DNA of 22,517 nt from a virus. Below, in pieces: positions 12,637-21,293 of this stretch (the stretch's first letter is position 1; each line of letters opens with the position of its first letter). Under the pieces are notes generated by a model. The model did not search any database and was not told the origin of the DNA. It saw only the letters and a list, made by a program, of their open reading frames with translations. Location of the stretch: the IMG/VR virus record IMGVR_UViG_3300004461_000558, positions 1 through 22,517 of that record, one strand, 5' to 3'. Position numbers and translations under genes: made by a program.

Positions 12637-13386
12637 ATGACTGACCAAGTTATAACAGAAACAAAAGGTACTATCTTTGAAAGTGCCGCTAAAGTCGAAG
12701 ACCAGAAGACAACTTCTACCGACCAGGCCGAGGTGAAATCAGATCCTGTTGATGTTAATAAGCTATTCGCCGACAAGCTAGCTACTATTACAAACGAGGA
12801 TGGAGTACAAAAGTATAATACTCTTGATCAACAATTACAAGGTCACCTCAATGCTGAAAGGCATATTAAAACTCTGGAAACAGAGATGCAAGACCTTCGT
12901 AATAAAATTAAAGGACAAGAGACTATGCAAGAAGCACTTCAAAACTTATCTGCCAGACAAGAACCAGAGACGACCAAATCTGAGGGAATTAACGCAGAGC
13001 AATTAAAAGGAATGACTCTAGAGACTCTAAAACAGTATGAGCAATCTAAGATCCAAGATACCAATAAAAAAGAAGTATCTGATCAATTGATCGCTAAGTT
13101 TGGGGATCAAGACAAGGCCAAGTTAGCGTACAAAGCTAAGGCAGAGGAGCTAGGTGTTGATATTGACACTCTAGTAGATCTCGCAGCTAAGTCTCCTAAA
13201 GCCGTACTTTCTTATTTTGGAACTACTCAAGATAATTCTTTTAACACTACTACTGGCTCAATGAATACATCTGCTATCGAGGCTCCAGCTAAGAAAGAAG
13301 TAGATTATTCGGCCAGGTATTTAACTAGCACAAGCCCTTCTCTCGGAAAATGGAAAGAAGCTGGCGAAGGCTTATATAATAACTAA
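12637..13386 (+). CDS. capsid scaffold protein
   Basis: The 249-aa product has no recognisable enzyme motif. It is acidic, rich in Gln, Glu, Lys and Thr, and mostly helical, with a long coiled coil at about 62-106 (LDQQLQGHLNAERHIKTLE, then MQDLRNKIKGQ). The C terminus after residue 200 is low complexity. Position directly before the major capsid gene, length and composition are those of phage scaffolds (T7 gp9-like role), which template procapsid assembly and leave before or during packaging. No protease gene is recognised, so release without cleavage is likely. Confidence 0.8.
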   Translation: MTDQVITETKGTIFESAAKVEDQKTTSTDQAEVKSDPVDVNKLFADKLATITNEDGVQKYNTLDQQLQGHLNAERHIKTLETEMQDLRNKIKGQETMQEALQNLSARQEPETTKSEGINAEQLKGMTLETLKQYEQSKIQDTNKKEVSDQLIAKFGDQDKAKLAYKAKAEELGVDIDTLVDLAAKSPKAVLSYFGTTQDNSFNTTTGSMNTSAIEAPAKKEVDYSARYLTSTSPSLGKWKEAGEGLYNN

Positions 13387-13397
13387 GGATTAATTAA

Positions 13398-14363
13398 ATG
13401 ATTACTCGCGATACTAACCTCGCTTTCCTCGAAGCGCAGCAGTATTCACAGTACCTTCTTCGAAACTTGTACGATGGATTACTTCCTACAAATTTTTATC
13501 GTAACGTTTCAGATTTCGGCACTGGGTCTACTTTAAACATCAAAACTATTGGTGAAGTTACTTTACAGGACATCACTGAAGACGAAGATTTCCAATACAA
13601 TCCAATCGAGACTGGCTCAGTTACTTTAAGTATTACTGATTACCCAGGCGACGCTTGGTATGTAACTGATGAGTCTCGACAAGACTTGAGTCAAGTTGAA
13701 GCACTTAATGCAGCACGAGCAGAAGCTGGTAAACGTGCTTTCCAAGAACACTTTGAAAGTCGTTTCCTAAGTGTTATGAACTCAGCTCAAACAGCTGGCG
13801 CAAATAATGCTGTAAATGAGTTTGCTCATCGTTTCCGCGCAAGTGGGACTAACCAGACTATCGCTGAAAAAGACTATATCGATATGCGACTAGCTTTCGA
13901 TAAAGCTAACGTTCCTGTTGGTGGTCGAATTGCTATTGTAGATCCTGTTGCAGCAGCATCATTGTCTAAGCTAGCAACTCTTACAACTAATATGGACGCA
14001 GTTGGCGAAGCTTACTCTCTTGCAAAAGATGGGTTTGATCGTGAACATGCATTTGTAACTATGTTCCACGGCTGGCAGATCTGGACTTCTAATCGTCTAC
14101 CTACCGTAACAGGTGAAACTCTATCTCTATTTGACGGAACTTCATCAGCTTCAACTTCAGGTAAAGCTAACATCTTCATGTCTATGGCAGATGATAACAC
14201 TAAACCTGGAATGGTTGCTTGGCGAGCAATGCCAAGTGTAGAAACTGATCGAGATATGGACAAGCGACGTGACAAGTTCACTATGGCTGGCCGTTTCGGT
14301 ATTGGCGCACAGCGTCTTGATACTCTCGGTGTTATTGTTTCTTCTGCAACTGCAACTGAATAA
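13398..14363 (+). CDS. major capsid protein
   Basis: The 321-aa product lies right after the scaffold with a good Shine-Dalgarno (AAGGA). It has the organisation of an HK97-fold capsid: an N-terminal arm, an E-loop-like beta region (TLNIKTIGEVTLQDITEDED, about 43-62), a long spine-helix candidate (LSQVEALNAARAEAGKRAFQ, about 95-114) and C-terminal A-domain strands. All of the roughly 20 Arg codons read here are CGN (CGT, CGA, a few CGC). Neighbouring genes use many AGA/AGG, so translation is probably selected for high yield. It ends 12 nt before the probable decoration protein, and both lie before the terminator at 14881. Confidence 0.88.
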   Translation: MITRDTNLAFLEAQQYSQYLLRNLYDGLLPTNFYRNVSDFGTGSTLNIKTIGEVTLQDITEDEDFQYNPIETGSVTLSITDYPGDAWYVTDESRQDLSQVEALNAARAEAGKRAFQEHFESRFLSVMNSAQTAGANNAVNEFAHRFRASGTNQTIAEKDYIDMRLAFDKANVPVGGRIAIVDPVAAASLSKLATLTTNMDAVGEAYSLAKDGFDREHAFVTMFHGWQIWTSNRLPTVTGETLSLFDGTSSASTSGKANIFMSMADDNTKPGMVAWRAMPSVETDRDMDKRRDKFTMAGRFGIGAQRLDTLGVIVSSATATE

Positions 14364-14375
14364 GGAATAATAATA

Positions 14376-14870
14376 ATGAACGGTATTTATGAAGGAAACA
14401 CAGGCCTAGGCGTATTTAATCACTACGGTCCTCGTGGAACACAAGACGGTGTAGTTGGCGGCGGCAAGCTTCCAGTACATGGTAACATTGATGAAATGGT
14501 TGTATATGTTAACTCTGCCGACTTCGGTACAGACGAAACATTTGACACTCAGTTCACTTTACCGTCAGGTGCAATCCCAGTATCAGCTATCTTCGAAGTA
14601 ACTGAAGACTTCACTCAAACTGGCGGAACTACTAGCCTTACTTTGAATGTTGGAACCAGTGGTTCAGAAGGTACTAACGGATACAGCATCTCTGATGCCG
14701 CTACAACTCTATCAGCAGTCACTGAGCTAGACTCAGCAGCAGCTGGTACTTGGGCTTCAGCTCTAGCAGCTGATACTCTTGTTGGCGTATCTCTTGTCGC
14801 AGGTGGTGGTACTATCACTGCTGTAACAGGTGGTGAAGCTAAAGTTGTAGTTCGTTACTACAAAGTGTAA
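14376..14870 (+). CDS. probable capsid decoration protein
   Basis: The 164-aa product is rich in Gly, Thr, Ala and Val with few charged residues. Its pattern is beta-sandwich-like (EMVVYVNSADFGTDETFDTQF; TTSLTLNVGTSGSEG; GEAKVVVRYYKV at the end). It directly follows the major capsid gene with AAGGA before the ATG and shares its Arg codon preference, with only CGT at its two Arg. High-yield codon use, position and the terminator right after it suggest an abundant head-surface protein. A major tail component is the alternative. Confidence 0.6.
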   Translation: MNGIYEGNTGLGVFNHYGPRGTQDGVVGGGKLPVHGNIDEMVVYVNSADFGTDETFDTQFTLPSGAIPVSAIFEVTEDFTQTGGTTSLTLNVGTSGSEGTNGYSISDAATTLSAVTELDSAAAGTWASALAADTLVGVSLVAGGGTITAVTGGEAKVVVRYYKV

Positions 14871-14880
14871 TTGTATTGAT

Positions 14881-14902
14881 AGGGGGCAGATTACTGCCCT
14901 TT
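14881..14902 (+). terminator. hairpin terminator after the capsid genes
   Basis: GGGCAG (14884-14889), tetraloop ATTA, CTGCCC (14894-14899), extended by two G-U pairs and an A-T pair into the T-rich run TTTATAT. It lies 11 nt after the stop of the decoration gene. T7 has a comparable terminator after its capsid gene, which sets a high capsid-to-downstream ratio (known for T7). Confidence 0.8.
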
Positions 14903-14922
14903 ATATAACTAATAGGTGAGAC

Positions 14923-15216
14923 ATGTCATTACCATTAAAGGGAGAACTAACTCCTGAAAAACCAAATTCTCCTGACTTTGAGTTTACTGGAGAAGTATCT
15001 ATCCTTATTGAAGGTGAAGTAGGTACAGTAGAGATACAACGATCTTTGAAAGGATCTGATTTTTTCACACTAACAGATACAGCAGGCAGTCCCGCAGCTT
15101 TTTCAGTTGATGGAGTAGCTTATAATGCTCAGTTAGAGAATAAAACTGGAACTTCTAAATATCGATTAGTAGCGTCTGTTGTAGATACACCTATTAACTA
15201 TATTATCTGTAAGTAA
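14923..15216 (+). CDS. small beta-rich virion protein candidate
   Basis: The 97-aa product has alternating hydrophobic and polar residues (FEFTGEVSILIEGEVGTVEIQ; SKYRLVASVVDTPINYIIC) typical of a single beta-sandwich domain. No family is recognised. It is the first gene after the terminator at 14881-14902 and is followed 13 nt later by a coiled-coil gene. It probably belongs to the virion as a head or fibre component, inferred only from context. Confidence 0.6.
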   Translation: MSLPLKGELTPEKPNSPDFEFTGEVSILIEGEVGTVEIQRSLKGSDFFTLTDTAGSPAAFSVDGVAYNAQLENKTGTSKYRLVASVVDTPINYIICK

Positions 15217-15229
15217 GGAAGATAGTTAA

Positions 15230-15721
15230 ATGTTAACATCAAGTATATTGAAACAGAATGACCAGTTACTATCGGTCTTAGCTGATTCTAAAAAGCTTAC
15301 TAAAATTCTTGAAGAAATCAAGAAAGCAGATAAAGCTGCCAAAGAGAGTATGAAAGCTCTTTCACAAGGCAAGTCTTATAAATCTGCGTTAGAAGCTATG
15401 AAGTTAGAAGCTGAAGAGTATAGTAAAGACGTAGTAAAGGCTAAGAAGTATCTTAAGGATTACAAGCTCAAAGCTATTGCACTAGTTGAAGAAGCTCGTA
15501 ATGAAGCTGAAGTTGTTTTGTCAGAGGCTAGTAAAGTTAAAACTGAATCACAAGACAAATTAACTGCGATTGAAATAGCGCTTAAAAATGCTAAAGAGTG
15601 CGAAGAAAGCACTACCAAGGCTTTGGCTCAAGCAGCTATGAAAGAAGCTAAGACTTCAGATCTTAAGAAGCAATACGAAGACAAACTTAAAGATATCAAG
15701 AAACGACTCGAAGGTCTTTAA
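15230..15721 (+). CDS. long coiled-coil protein
   Basis: The 163-aa product is almost wholly helical, rich in Lys, Ala, Glu and Leu, without Pro or Trp. Heptad-like repeats run from about residue 20 to the end (TKILEEIKKADKAAKESMKA; KDVVKAKKYLKDYKLKAIAL). A strong AAGGAAG ribosome site precedes the ATG. Such a rod could be the stalk of a fibre or an internal virion protein. The adjacent beta-rich genes favour a structural stalk, but this is inference. Confidence 0.65.
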   Translation: MLTSSILKQNDQLLSVLADSKKLTKILEEIKKADKAAKESMKALSQGKSYKSALEAMKLEAEEYSKDVVKAKKYLKDYKLKAIALVEEARNEAEVVLSEASKVKTESQDKLTAIEIALKNAKECEESTTKALAQAAMKEAKTSDLKKQYEDKLKDIKKRLEGL

Positions 15722-15724
15722 TTC

Positions 15725-17413
15725 ATGGCTGATCCCGCAGTAACCAATCTTACTCAACTAGACCCTTCAGATACTGCCTCGTGGACATCTGCTGTAGTGG
15801 GGAATGCTGACGATGATATACCTGATCTAGGTGTAACCATTGAAGGTATCAATCCTCCTAATACATGTGTAAACTTTGAGTCATCTTCTTCTAGTTACAT
15901 AAATGGTCAAAAATATAGCGCTTACAGTCCATCATGGACAGCTATAGATTTGTCATCCGCTGACTCTGCAGTACTTGTTCATTTCGCAGGAAACCCAGGA
16001 CAGTTTAACCAAGTGTCTGGAGATTCTGATGGGATAACCATGTACGCCTTTAACTCAGATAGAGCTAACTACGCTTACTGGGAAATAGGAGGATCGGGAG
16101 ATACTTTCTACAAAGGTGCTGCAACCTTCTTCCCTCTTCTCTTAAGAGATGCTGATAGAACAGGCACAGGCTGCACATGGGACAATACAAGTGTAGTAGA
16201 GATAGGGGTAGCTTTTAAAGCTGGAGGAGATGGCCAGTTCGGGATAAGTTTCAGAATAGATCAAATAATTCAAGTGAACGGGGAAGTAGTCCTATCTGAG
16301 GGGGACCTATCTACCGTAGGTACTTTCAAAGAGTATAGAGATCTCTTGTTCTCAAATGCATCAACAGGAGATTTTTATAATGCTGCTAACGCTTACATTC
16401 CTCCTGCTTACGGGTTCGGCTACCCTATTCGTATAAACAGTACTAACTTCTCAGATAGTAACTCCAGTTTTATATTTTTGCCTAACGATCCAGAAGCAGG
16501 CTTCACAGTTCCTACCACAGGGTATTATAGTTTAACTATAGACCCTGACGTAGTTACAGCAACCTTAGACTTTTCAGACATAGTATTCGCATACAGTACA
16601 GGCACTTACCCCCTAGTTGTAGATGGAAGCTCCTTAACCTCAGGCACACTGGACTTTACTCGCACATCTTTCTTGAATACATCAAGCGTTGTGGTGGAAG
16701 GTTCTCAGACTACTATGACTAACTGCTCATTGCCAGGACCCTCTTCGGTGTCTCTGTCAGGGGCTACCTTAATAAATATGAGCATAGATGACTGTGCTCA
16801 GCCAGTAGAGATAGACGGAGACCTTGGATCGGGCTCGTCTATACAAATAACAAACCCTCAATCAGATTCTCTTCAGTTTAACATTGATGTAGGAGATTAT
16901 TCAGACATAGACTTCACTGTTCCGTCTGGAGGAATTGTTAACGTAGATCCAACTACAGACTCAGGTACTTATAACTTATCTGGTATTTCAAGCACAGGCA
17001 CAGTAGAATTCGATAACCTAAGCTCAAATGACACTACCATAGTTATACCTTCATCTTTATCCAATACAGTTACGAGTCCTACAACAGGCGGTGGTTCAAT
17101 AACCATAGATAACGCAGTGACCGTAGACGTGACTGTAACGGCTATAGATGTTCAAACAGGTCTGGGCGTACCTTCAGCTAGGGTCAGACTAGAAGCTTCC
17201 TCAGGAGGCGTAGAAACAGAGGGTACTGTTATCTTACAAGGCCTTACAGACTCATCAGGTGTCTTGACATCTTCTTATACATTTACAGGAAGTCAACCTG
17301 TTACAGGGACAGTCAGAAAAGCTGGCGCAGACCCTTATTACAAACCAGGGTCTCTAAGTGGGACTATAACTTCAACAGGGTATAATGTCCCTGTGACACT
17401 AGTGAGAGATTAA
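15725..17413 (+). CDS. large beta-rich virion protein with Ig-like C-terminal domain
   Basis: The 562-aa product has three parts. Residues 1-210 form a globular beta domain (aromatics, YAYWEIGGSGDTFYKG). Residues about 240-455 have a repetitive Ser/Thr/Asp-rich beta-solenoid pattern (short strands such as SSVVVEGSQTTMTNCSLPG). The C-terminal domain (about 465-562) carries VDVTVTAIDVQTGLGVPSARV, GLTDSSGV and TVRKAGADPYYKPG, a carboxypeptidase-regulatory/Ig-like fold that recurs in phage virion proteins. It is probably a head-tail appendage or fibre. No catalytic residues were recognised. Confidence 0.6.
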   Translation: MADPAVTNLTQLDPSDTASWTSAVVGNADDDIPDLGVTIEGINPPNTCVNFESSSSSYINGQKYSAYSPSWTAIDLSSADSAVLVHFAGNPGQFNQVSGDSDGITMYAFNSDRANYAYWEIGGSGDTFYKGAATFFPLLLRDADRTGTGCTWDNTSVVEIGVAFKAGGDGQFGISFRIDQIIQVNGEVVLSEGDLSTVGTFKEYRDLLFSNASTGDFYNAANAYIPPAYGFGYPIRINSTNFSDSNSSFIFLPNDPEAGFTVPTTGYYSLTIDPDVVTATLDFSDIVFAYSTGTYPLVVDGSSLTSGTLDFTRTSFLNTSSVVVEGSQTTMTNCSLPGPSSVSLSGATLINMSIDDCAQPVEIDGDLGSGSSIQITNPQSDSLQFNIDVGDYSDIDFTVPSGGIVNVDPTTDSGTYNLSGISSTGTVEFDNLSSNDTTIVIPSSLSNTVTSPTTGGGSITIDNAVTVDVTVTAIDVQTGLGVPSARVRLEASSGGVETEGTVILQGLTDSSGVLTSSYTFTGSQPVTGTVRKAGADPYYKPGSLSGTITSTGYNVPVTLVRD

Positions 17414-17417
17414 TTGA

Positions 17418-19118
17418 ATGGCTATAGAAACAGATTTTAGTGTTACCAGAAGTACGGGAGATATCCGTGCTATTGCTGGCACTGACAACTATACAGTACT
17501 GGAACTTCACAGATGGCTTCAGGATTTAGCCGATGATGCTAGTTCAGTTGGTGATGATGAGATCGATATTACCGATGAAGTCCCATCAGATAAAGCCTTT
17601 GATACTATCATTACTCTTTTAGGTGACTACAATATTGACGATGCTACAGCTCAACGGTTGTATGGCGGATCTATAACACAAGGCACTGGTGGAACACTGG
17701 AAAGATATCCTGGTGTGTCCATAGTTGGCAACTTCCCTTCTGGCACTGAACCTCAGATTATTCAGAACAATGTCAAGTTGACTAACTTCTGGGGTAATGA
17801 GTACAACCCTAACAGCTCTCTAGGTATCTCTCACCAGTTCTTGGTAAAGACTATCGATGCAGGGGTAGAGATAGATGGAGGTAGAGTTAGAGGCCAGTAC
17901 AGAGGGTATGGAAACGAGTACAAAGAAGCATCTACTGTTCTAAGTGTAGGTGTAGGTGTTATCGCATTAGGTAATATTCAAAACGATGCATTTAACGATG
18001 TGTCATTAGTGAATGTCAATGCCTCTCCTTACACCACTGTAGCTAACGATAATGAAGGCTACAATTCTATAGACCTTAATAACGGTAACGGGGCACAGCC
18101 TTATTACTCAGACTGGAATCCTAACTCAACTGATCTGGCAGGTCTTTATAACAGAATTAAATACTTAACCAGAGATGGAACTTCTGACACTATCTACGGA
18201 ATCAACGGAGAGCTCTTCCGAGGGATCACGCATGAGATAACTGTAGATGGAGGGTCTGGTACTTGGAGCACTCCAGAGAACGTCACATGGACAGGAGGTT
18301 CAGGTCAGTTGCTAGCTGTGGATAACTCTACAGCCACATCAGCTACTACCTTATGGATACAATTACTTACCGGTGTAGCTCCTACAGATAATCAAGATAT
18401 TACAGGGACAACTTCATCTGCTGTCAATACAGTAAATGTCATTGTCACTGAACGTAACTTACCTAGTAACTCTGTAATTGGAGCGTACTTCGGGACTGTA
18501 ATTGGAGGGTTCGGTGTAGGTGTAGATGAGAACTTCTTGTCTTCTGCAGACTCACTTACAGACCTTAACGCTGTTACTCAGACTCCTCCAAACAATGTTC
18601 AGATAACAGTGTCTGGCGTAGAGGGTGGAGTTTCAGGCCAGGATTACATCCTTCTAGGACGGAACGACGGAGCTGGTAATTTAGAGACTGACACTTACAG
18701 TGCTAACGGTGCTCAAGTTTCAGCTAGTACTACTTACGTAGTAAATGAAACTATTAACACTGATGACCCTGCTTCAGGCTTTGTCCGCATCTTTGACGCT
18801 ACTAACAACTCTTTTGGAAAGGTTGCTTACACTAGCTACTCAGGATCGACATTCACCCTGGACACCACTATTGGTTTTGATGTCGCAGATGCTGCAGAAT
18901 CTTTTGTACCTTTCCTAGACGGACAAGGTTCAGGTGGTACTTTAGGAAGTGAAGATGGATCTATCAGTACCAGTATAGTTTTCTCCTCTTCGATTGATGT
19001 GATAGGAAGTATACGGAATGGCAGCGTTACAGCTGTTGCCCCTATCAAGCCTTTCCCACTAGCCGGTTCTGTAGGTAGCGGTGGATTCTCTGTAACAGCA
19101 GTGAGAACTCTTGACTAA
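17418..19118 (+). CDS. large virion structural protein
   Basis: The 566-aa product starts with an alpha/beta N-terminal part (SVTRSTGDIRAIAGTDNYTV; LELHRWLQDLADDAS). Long Gly/Thr/Asn-rich beta stretches follow, and it ends in GSGGFSVTAVRTLD. I recall related proteins as virion proteins of other environmental phages, often paired with the next gene. It follows the previous gene by 4 nt and overlaps the next start as TAATG. Function is unknown beyond a probable structural role in head or tail. Confidence 0.6.
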   Translation: MAIETDFSVTRSTGDIRAIAGTDNYTVLELHRWLQDLADDASSVGDDEIDITDEVPSDKAFDTIITLLGDYNIDDATAQRLYGGSITQGTGGTLERYPGVSIVGNFPSGTEPQIIQNNVKLTNFWGNEYNPNSSLGISHQFLVKTIDAGVEIDGGRVRGQYRGYGNEYKEASTVLSVGVGVIALGNIQNDAFNDVSLVNVNASPYTTVANDNEGYNSIDLNNGNGAQPYYSDWNPNSTDLAGLYNRIKYLTRDGTSDTIYGINGELFRGITHEITVDGGSGTWSTPENVTWTGGSGQLLAVDNSTATSATTLWIQLLTGVAPTDNQDITGTTSSAVNTVNVIVTERNLPSNSVIGAYFGTVIGGFGVGVDENFLSSADSLTDLNAVTQTPPNNVQITVSGVEGGVSGQDYILLGRNDGAGNLETDTYSANGAQVSASTTYVVNETINTDDPASGFVRIFDATNNSFGKVAYTSYSGSTFTLDTTIGFDVADAAESFVPFLDGQGSGGTLGSEDGSISTSIVFSSSIDVIGSIRNGSVTAVAPIKPFPLAGSVGSGGFSVTAVRTLD

Positions 19119-20410
19119 TGGCGATCACAATAGATTACCCATCACAGGTTATTTCTATTCCTAGGGCTGACTTACAGTTAGTCCAATCTTCGCCTACTGA
19201 AATCAGACAACTAGATCTTGATACTTTCAGATTAGAATTGAGAGATTTAGAGGATGATGAAGAAGGTTCTGTGTATCCAGCTACGGTTGATCACACACAG
19301 CCTAAGTCGATCTCGGGTGTAACCCTAGCCAGGGTTGTAGAGATAATAAACAACTACACGATTACCTTCGAAGATGGACAGTACGCTGTCAACATCATCG
19401 GAGGGAATACCAACCTGGGAGATTTTGTAAACGTTAACCAAGTGTCTATCCGTACTTCTAACAGTGCAGGACTGACTTATTCTAAGGAAGTGGAAGATCA
19501 GAGTTTCACTGATTCAAGGGTTTACATAAATACTGTAACCGGATTATCGGGTACTCAGTTCCCCAGAGGGACCCCTGGAGATCCAGTATCTAACCTAATC
19601 GATGCTGAGCTCATTATAGCTAACAGGAACTTCCCTAAAAGGCTTTCACTTACAGGTGACATAGTTGTAGGCAATGGGGAGACTGTAAATGACTTTGATA
19701 TCTTAGGGTCTGCATTCTCACTTGCCAGTGTCACTTTGGAGCCAGGGTCCACTTCAGACAACTTGGTGCTGACTGCGTGTACCGTAGACAGTTCAGTAGG
19801 TGGGGCATCTTCCCGCTACGACGATTGCCTTATCTCTAACATTGTTGGAGTTGAAGGTGGTTGCTCAGAGTCCAAACTTGGAGGCTTGATAACAGCCACT
19901 AATGACGTAGATTTCAAGAACTGTTATGGAACGTTTGGATTGATCATGTCAGGCTCTGGACTGAGTGTTAACCTTGTGAACTTCAGTGGAAATGTCACTA
20001 TCGTTAACCTGACTGACAGCGGTAGCACAGTTAACATTGGGGCTATTTCTGCCGTAGTGACTATCGATTCTAGCTGTACTGCAGGGGATGTAATCCTGGC
20101 AGATGTAGATCTAGTAATAGATAATTCAGGTCCAGATTGCGATGTCACTATTGTGAACCAACATGCTGTTACACAAGCAGGTTTAACTCAGATACCTGGT
20201 GCCACATCCTCTGAAGTGTTCTCACAGGCCACAGAAGGCTCTGAGACGTTCTTAGAGGCTATAAGGCTAATCAGGGCAGAGGCAGCAGGAGAAGTCTCAG
20301 TGTCGGGCAATACAGTGAGTTTCAGAGATGCTGCAGATACTAAGAATAGAATTGTTGCAGTAACTGATAGTAACGGTCAGAGAACTTTTAACACAGTCGA
20401 CGGGACGTAA
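19118..20410 (+). CDS. tail/baseplate-type structural protein
   Basis: The 430-aa product carries two patterns I recognise from many phage tail-module proteins. The first is VEIINNYTITFEDGQYAVNI followed by an NVNQVSIRTSNSAGL stretch (about 68-120). The second is a C-terminal helix-turn AIRLIRAEAAGEVSVSGNTV with FRDAADTKNRIVAVTDSNG and R (about 380-425). The middle (170-360) is beta-solenoid-like, with repeated short strands. It is probably a structural component of tail or appendage, produced together with the previous gene (TAATG overlap). The exact position in the particle is unknown. Confidence 0.6.
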   Translation: MAITIDYPSQVISIPRADLQLVQSSPTEIRQLDLDTFRLELRDLEDDEEGSVYPATVDHTQPKSISGVTLARVVEIINNYTITFEDGQYAVNIIGGNTNLGDFVNVNQVSIRTSNSAGLTYSKEVEDQSFTDSRVYINTVTGLSGTQFPRGTPGDPVSNLIDAELIIANRNFPKRLSLTGDIVVGNGETVNDFDILGSAFSLASVTLEPGSTSDNLVLTACTVDSSVGGASSRYDDCLISNIVGVEGGCSESKLGGLITATNDVDFKNCYGTFGLIMSGSGLSVNLVNFSGNVTIVNLTDSGSTVNIGAISAVVTIDSSCTAGDVILADVDLVIDNSGPDCDVTIVNQHAVTQAGLTQIPGATSSEVFSQATEGSETFLEAIRLIRAEAAGEVSVSGNTVSFRDAADTKNRIVAVTDSNGQRTFNTVDGT

Positions 20411-20748
20411 TGTCTTACTACGCTAGTAATTATTATTCAAGTAATTATTACTTAACAACGTACTACGTTGGAACTAGTGGCGGCGGAAGTGGTCCAATAT
20501 TCACTAGTGATACTTATTATAACAAGCTAGGTGAGTTAGGTTATAAAGGATCGTTAGCTGATAGACAATTCCAGTACTTACGTGATCTAGGTTACACAGG
20601 ACCTCAATCAACAAGGCAAAGAGACAGACTACGTGATCTAGGATATCCTGGACCTACTGCTTCTATGCTATTAAAACAAAAAACAGATGCCGAAGGTTTC
20701 AGGTGTATATCTGAAATGATGACTAAGACAGGATTAATACCAGTATGA
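20410..20748 (+). CDS. Tyr-rich protein with three LGY repeats
   Basis: The 112-aa product has a Tyr-rich start (SYYASNYYSSNYYLTTYYV, residues 2-20) and a Gly-rich linker. Three repeats at exact 17-residue steps follow: LGELGYKG (40-47), LRDLGYTG (57-64) and LRDLGYPG (74-81), with RQ between them. The last two repeats are also close at DNA level (ACGTGATCTAGG twice). The repeats look like small helix-turn units that could bind a partner or form a spacer. The start overlaps the previous stop and the stop overlaps the next start. It is probably a virion accessory protein; the family is not recognised. Confidence 0.6.
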   Translation: MSYYASNYYSSNYYLTTYYVGTSGGGSGPIFTSDTYYNKLGELGYKGSLADRQFQYLRDLGYTGPQSTRQRDRLRDLGYPGPTASMLLKQKTDAEGFRCISEMMTKTGLIPV

Positions 20749-21293
20749 CAATTGAATTAAGTGACGCTACAGACCCTAACTTACATGAACCTAAAGGCGC
20801 ATCATCAGCTAGCAATCTAACTGTGTACACGTCTAATGGTCTAGGATCAGGTTCCTGGTCTCCTCAACTGAGCCTATCTAATGCCCTTATGACTATGAGG
20901 AACAACTCCACAGTTACTACGATCACTGCAGCGGACACACCTGTGTTGATAACAGGAGCCTGGACCGAAGAGTCGGCAGGTCTATACGACACGACAGTAT
21001 CAGGTAGAGCTACCCATCTTGACTCACGAACCAAAGTGGTAAACATCGATACTTCACTGACTTTAGATGTATCAGCCGGTACAGTCGATGTCACTGCTTA
21101 TGTGTATAAGAACGGATCTCAGATACCTGAGAGTGAGAGAACAGTATCTGTTACATCAGGGTCAACAGAGAACCTTATCCTAATGTGGCAATCATCTATG
21201 GATCAGACAGATTATATTGAAGTGTATGTGGAAAATAACACAGACGACGCAGATATAACTGTAACTGATGCTATTCTGAGGATCAAAGCGTAA
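20745..21293 (+). CDS. C1q/TNF-like jelly-roll virion protein candidate
   Basis: The 182-aa product starts with NLHEPKGASSASNLTVYTSNGLGSGSW, a lead-in seen in several phage tail-module proteins. A beta-rich domain follows with alternating strands (KVVNIDTSLTLDVSAGTVDV; TENLILMWQSSMDQTDYIEV; DITVTDAILRIKA at the end), compatible with a trimeric jelly-roll of the C1q/TNF type. It is coupled to the previous gene (ATGA) and to the tail tubular gene (TAATG), so it probably belongs to the tail or its appendages. Confidence 0.6.
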   Translation: MTIELSDATDPNLHEPKGASSASNLTVYTSNGLGSGSWSPQLSLSNALMTMRNNSTVTTITAADTPVLITGAWTEESAGLYDTTVSGRATHLDSRTKVVNIDTSLTLDVSAGTVDVTAYVYKNGSQIPESERTVSVTSGSTENLILMWQSSMDQTDYIEVYVENNTDDADITVTDAILRIKA

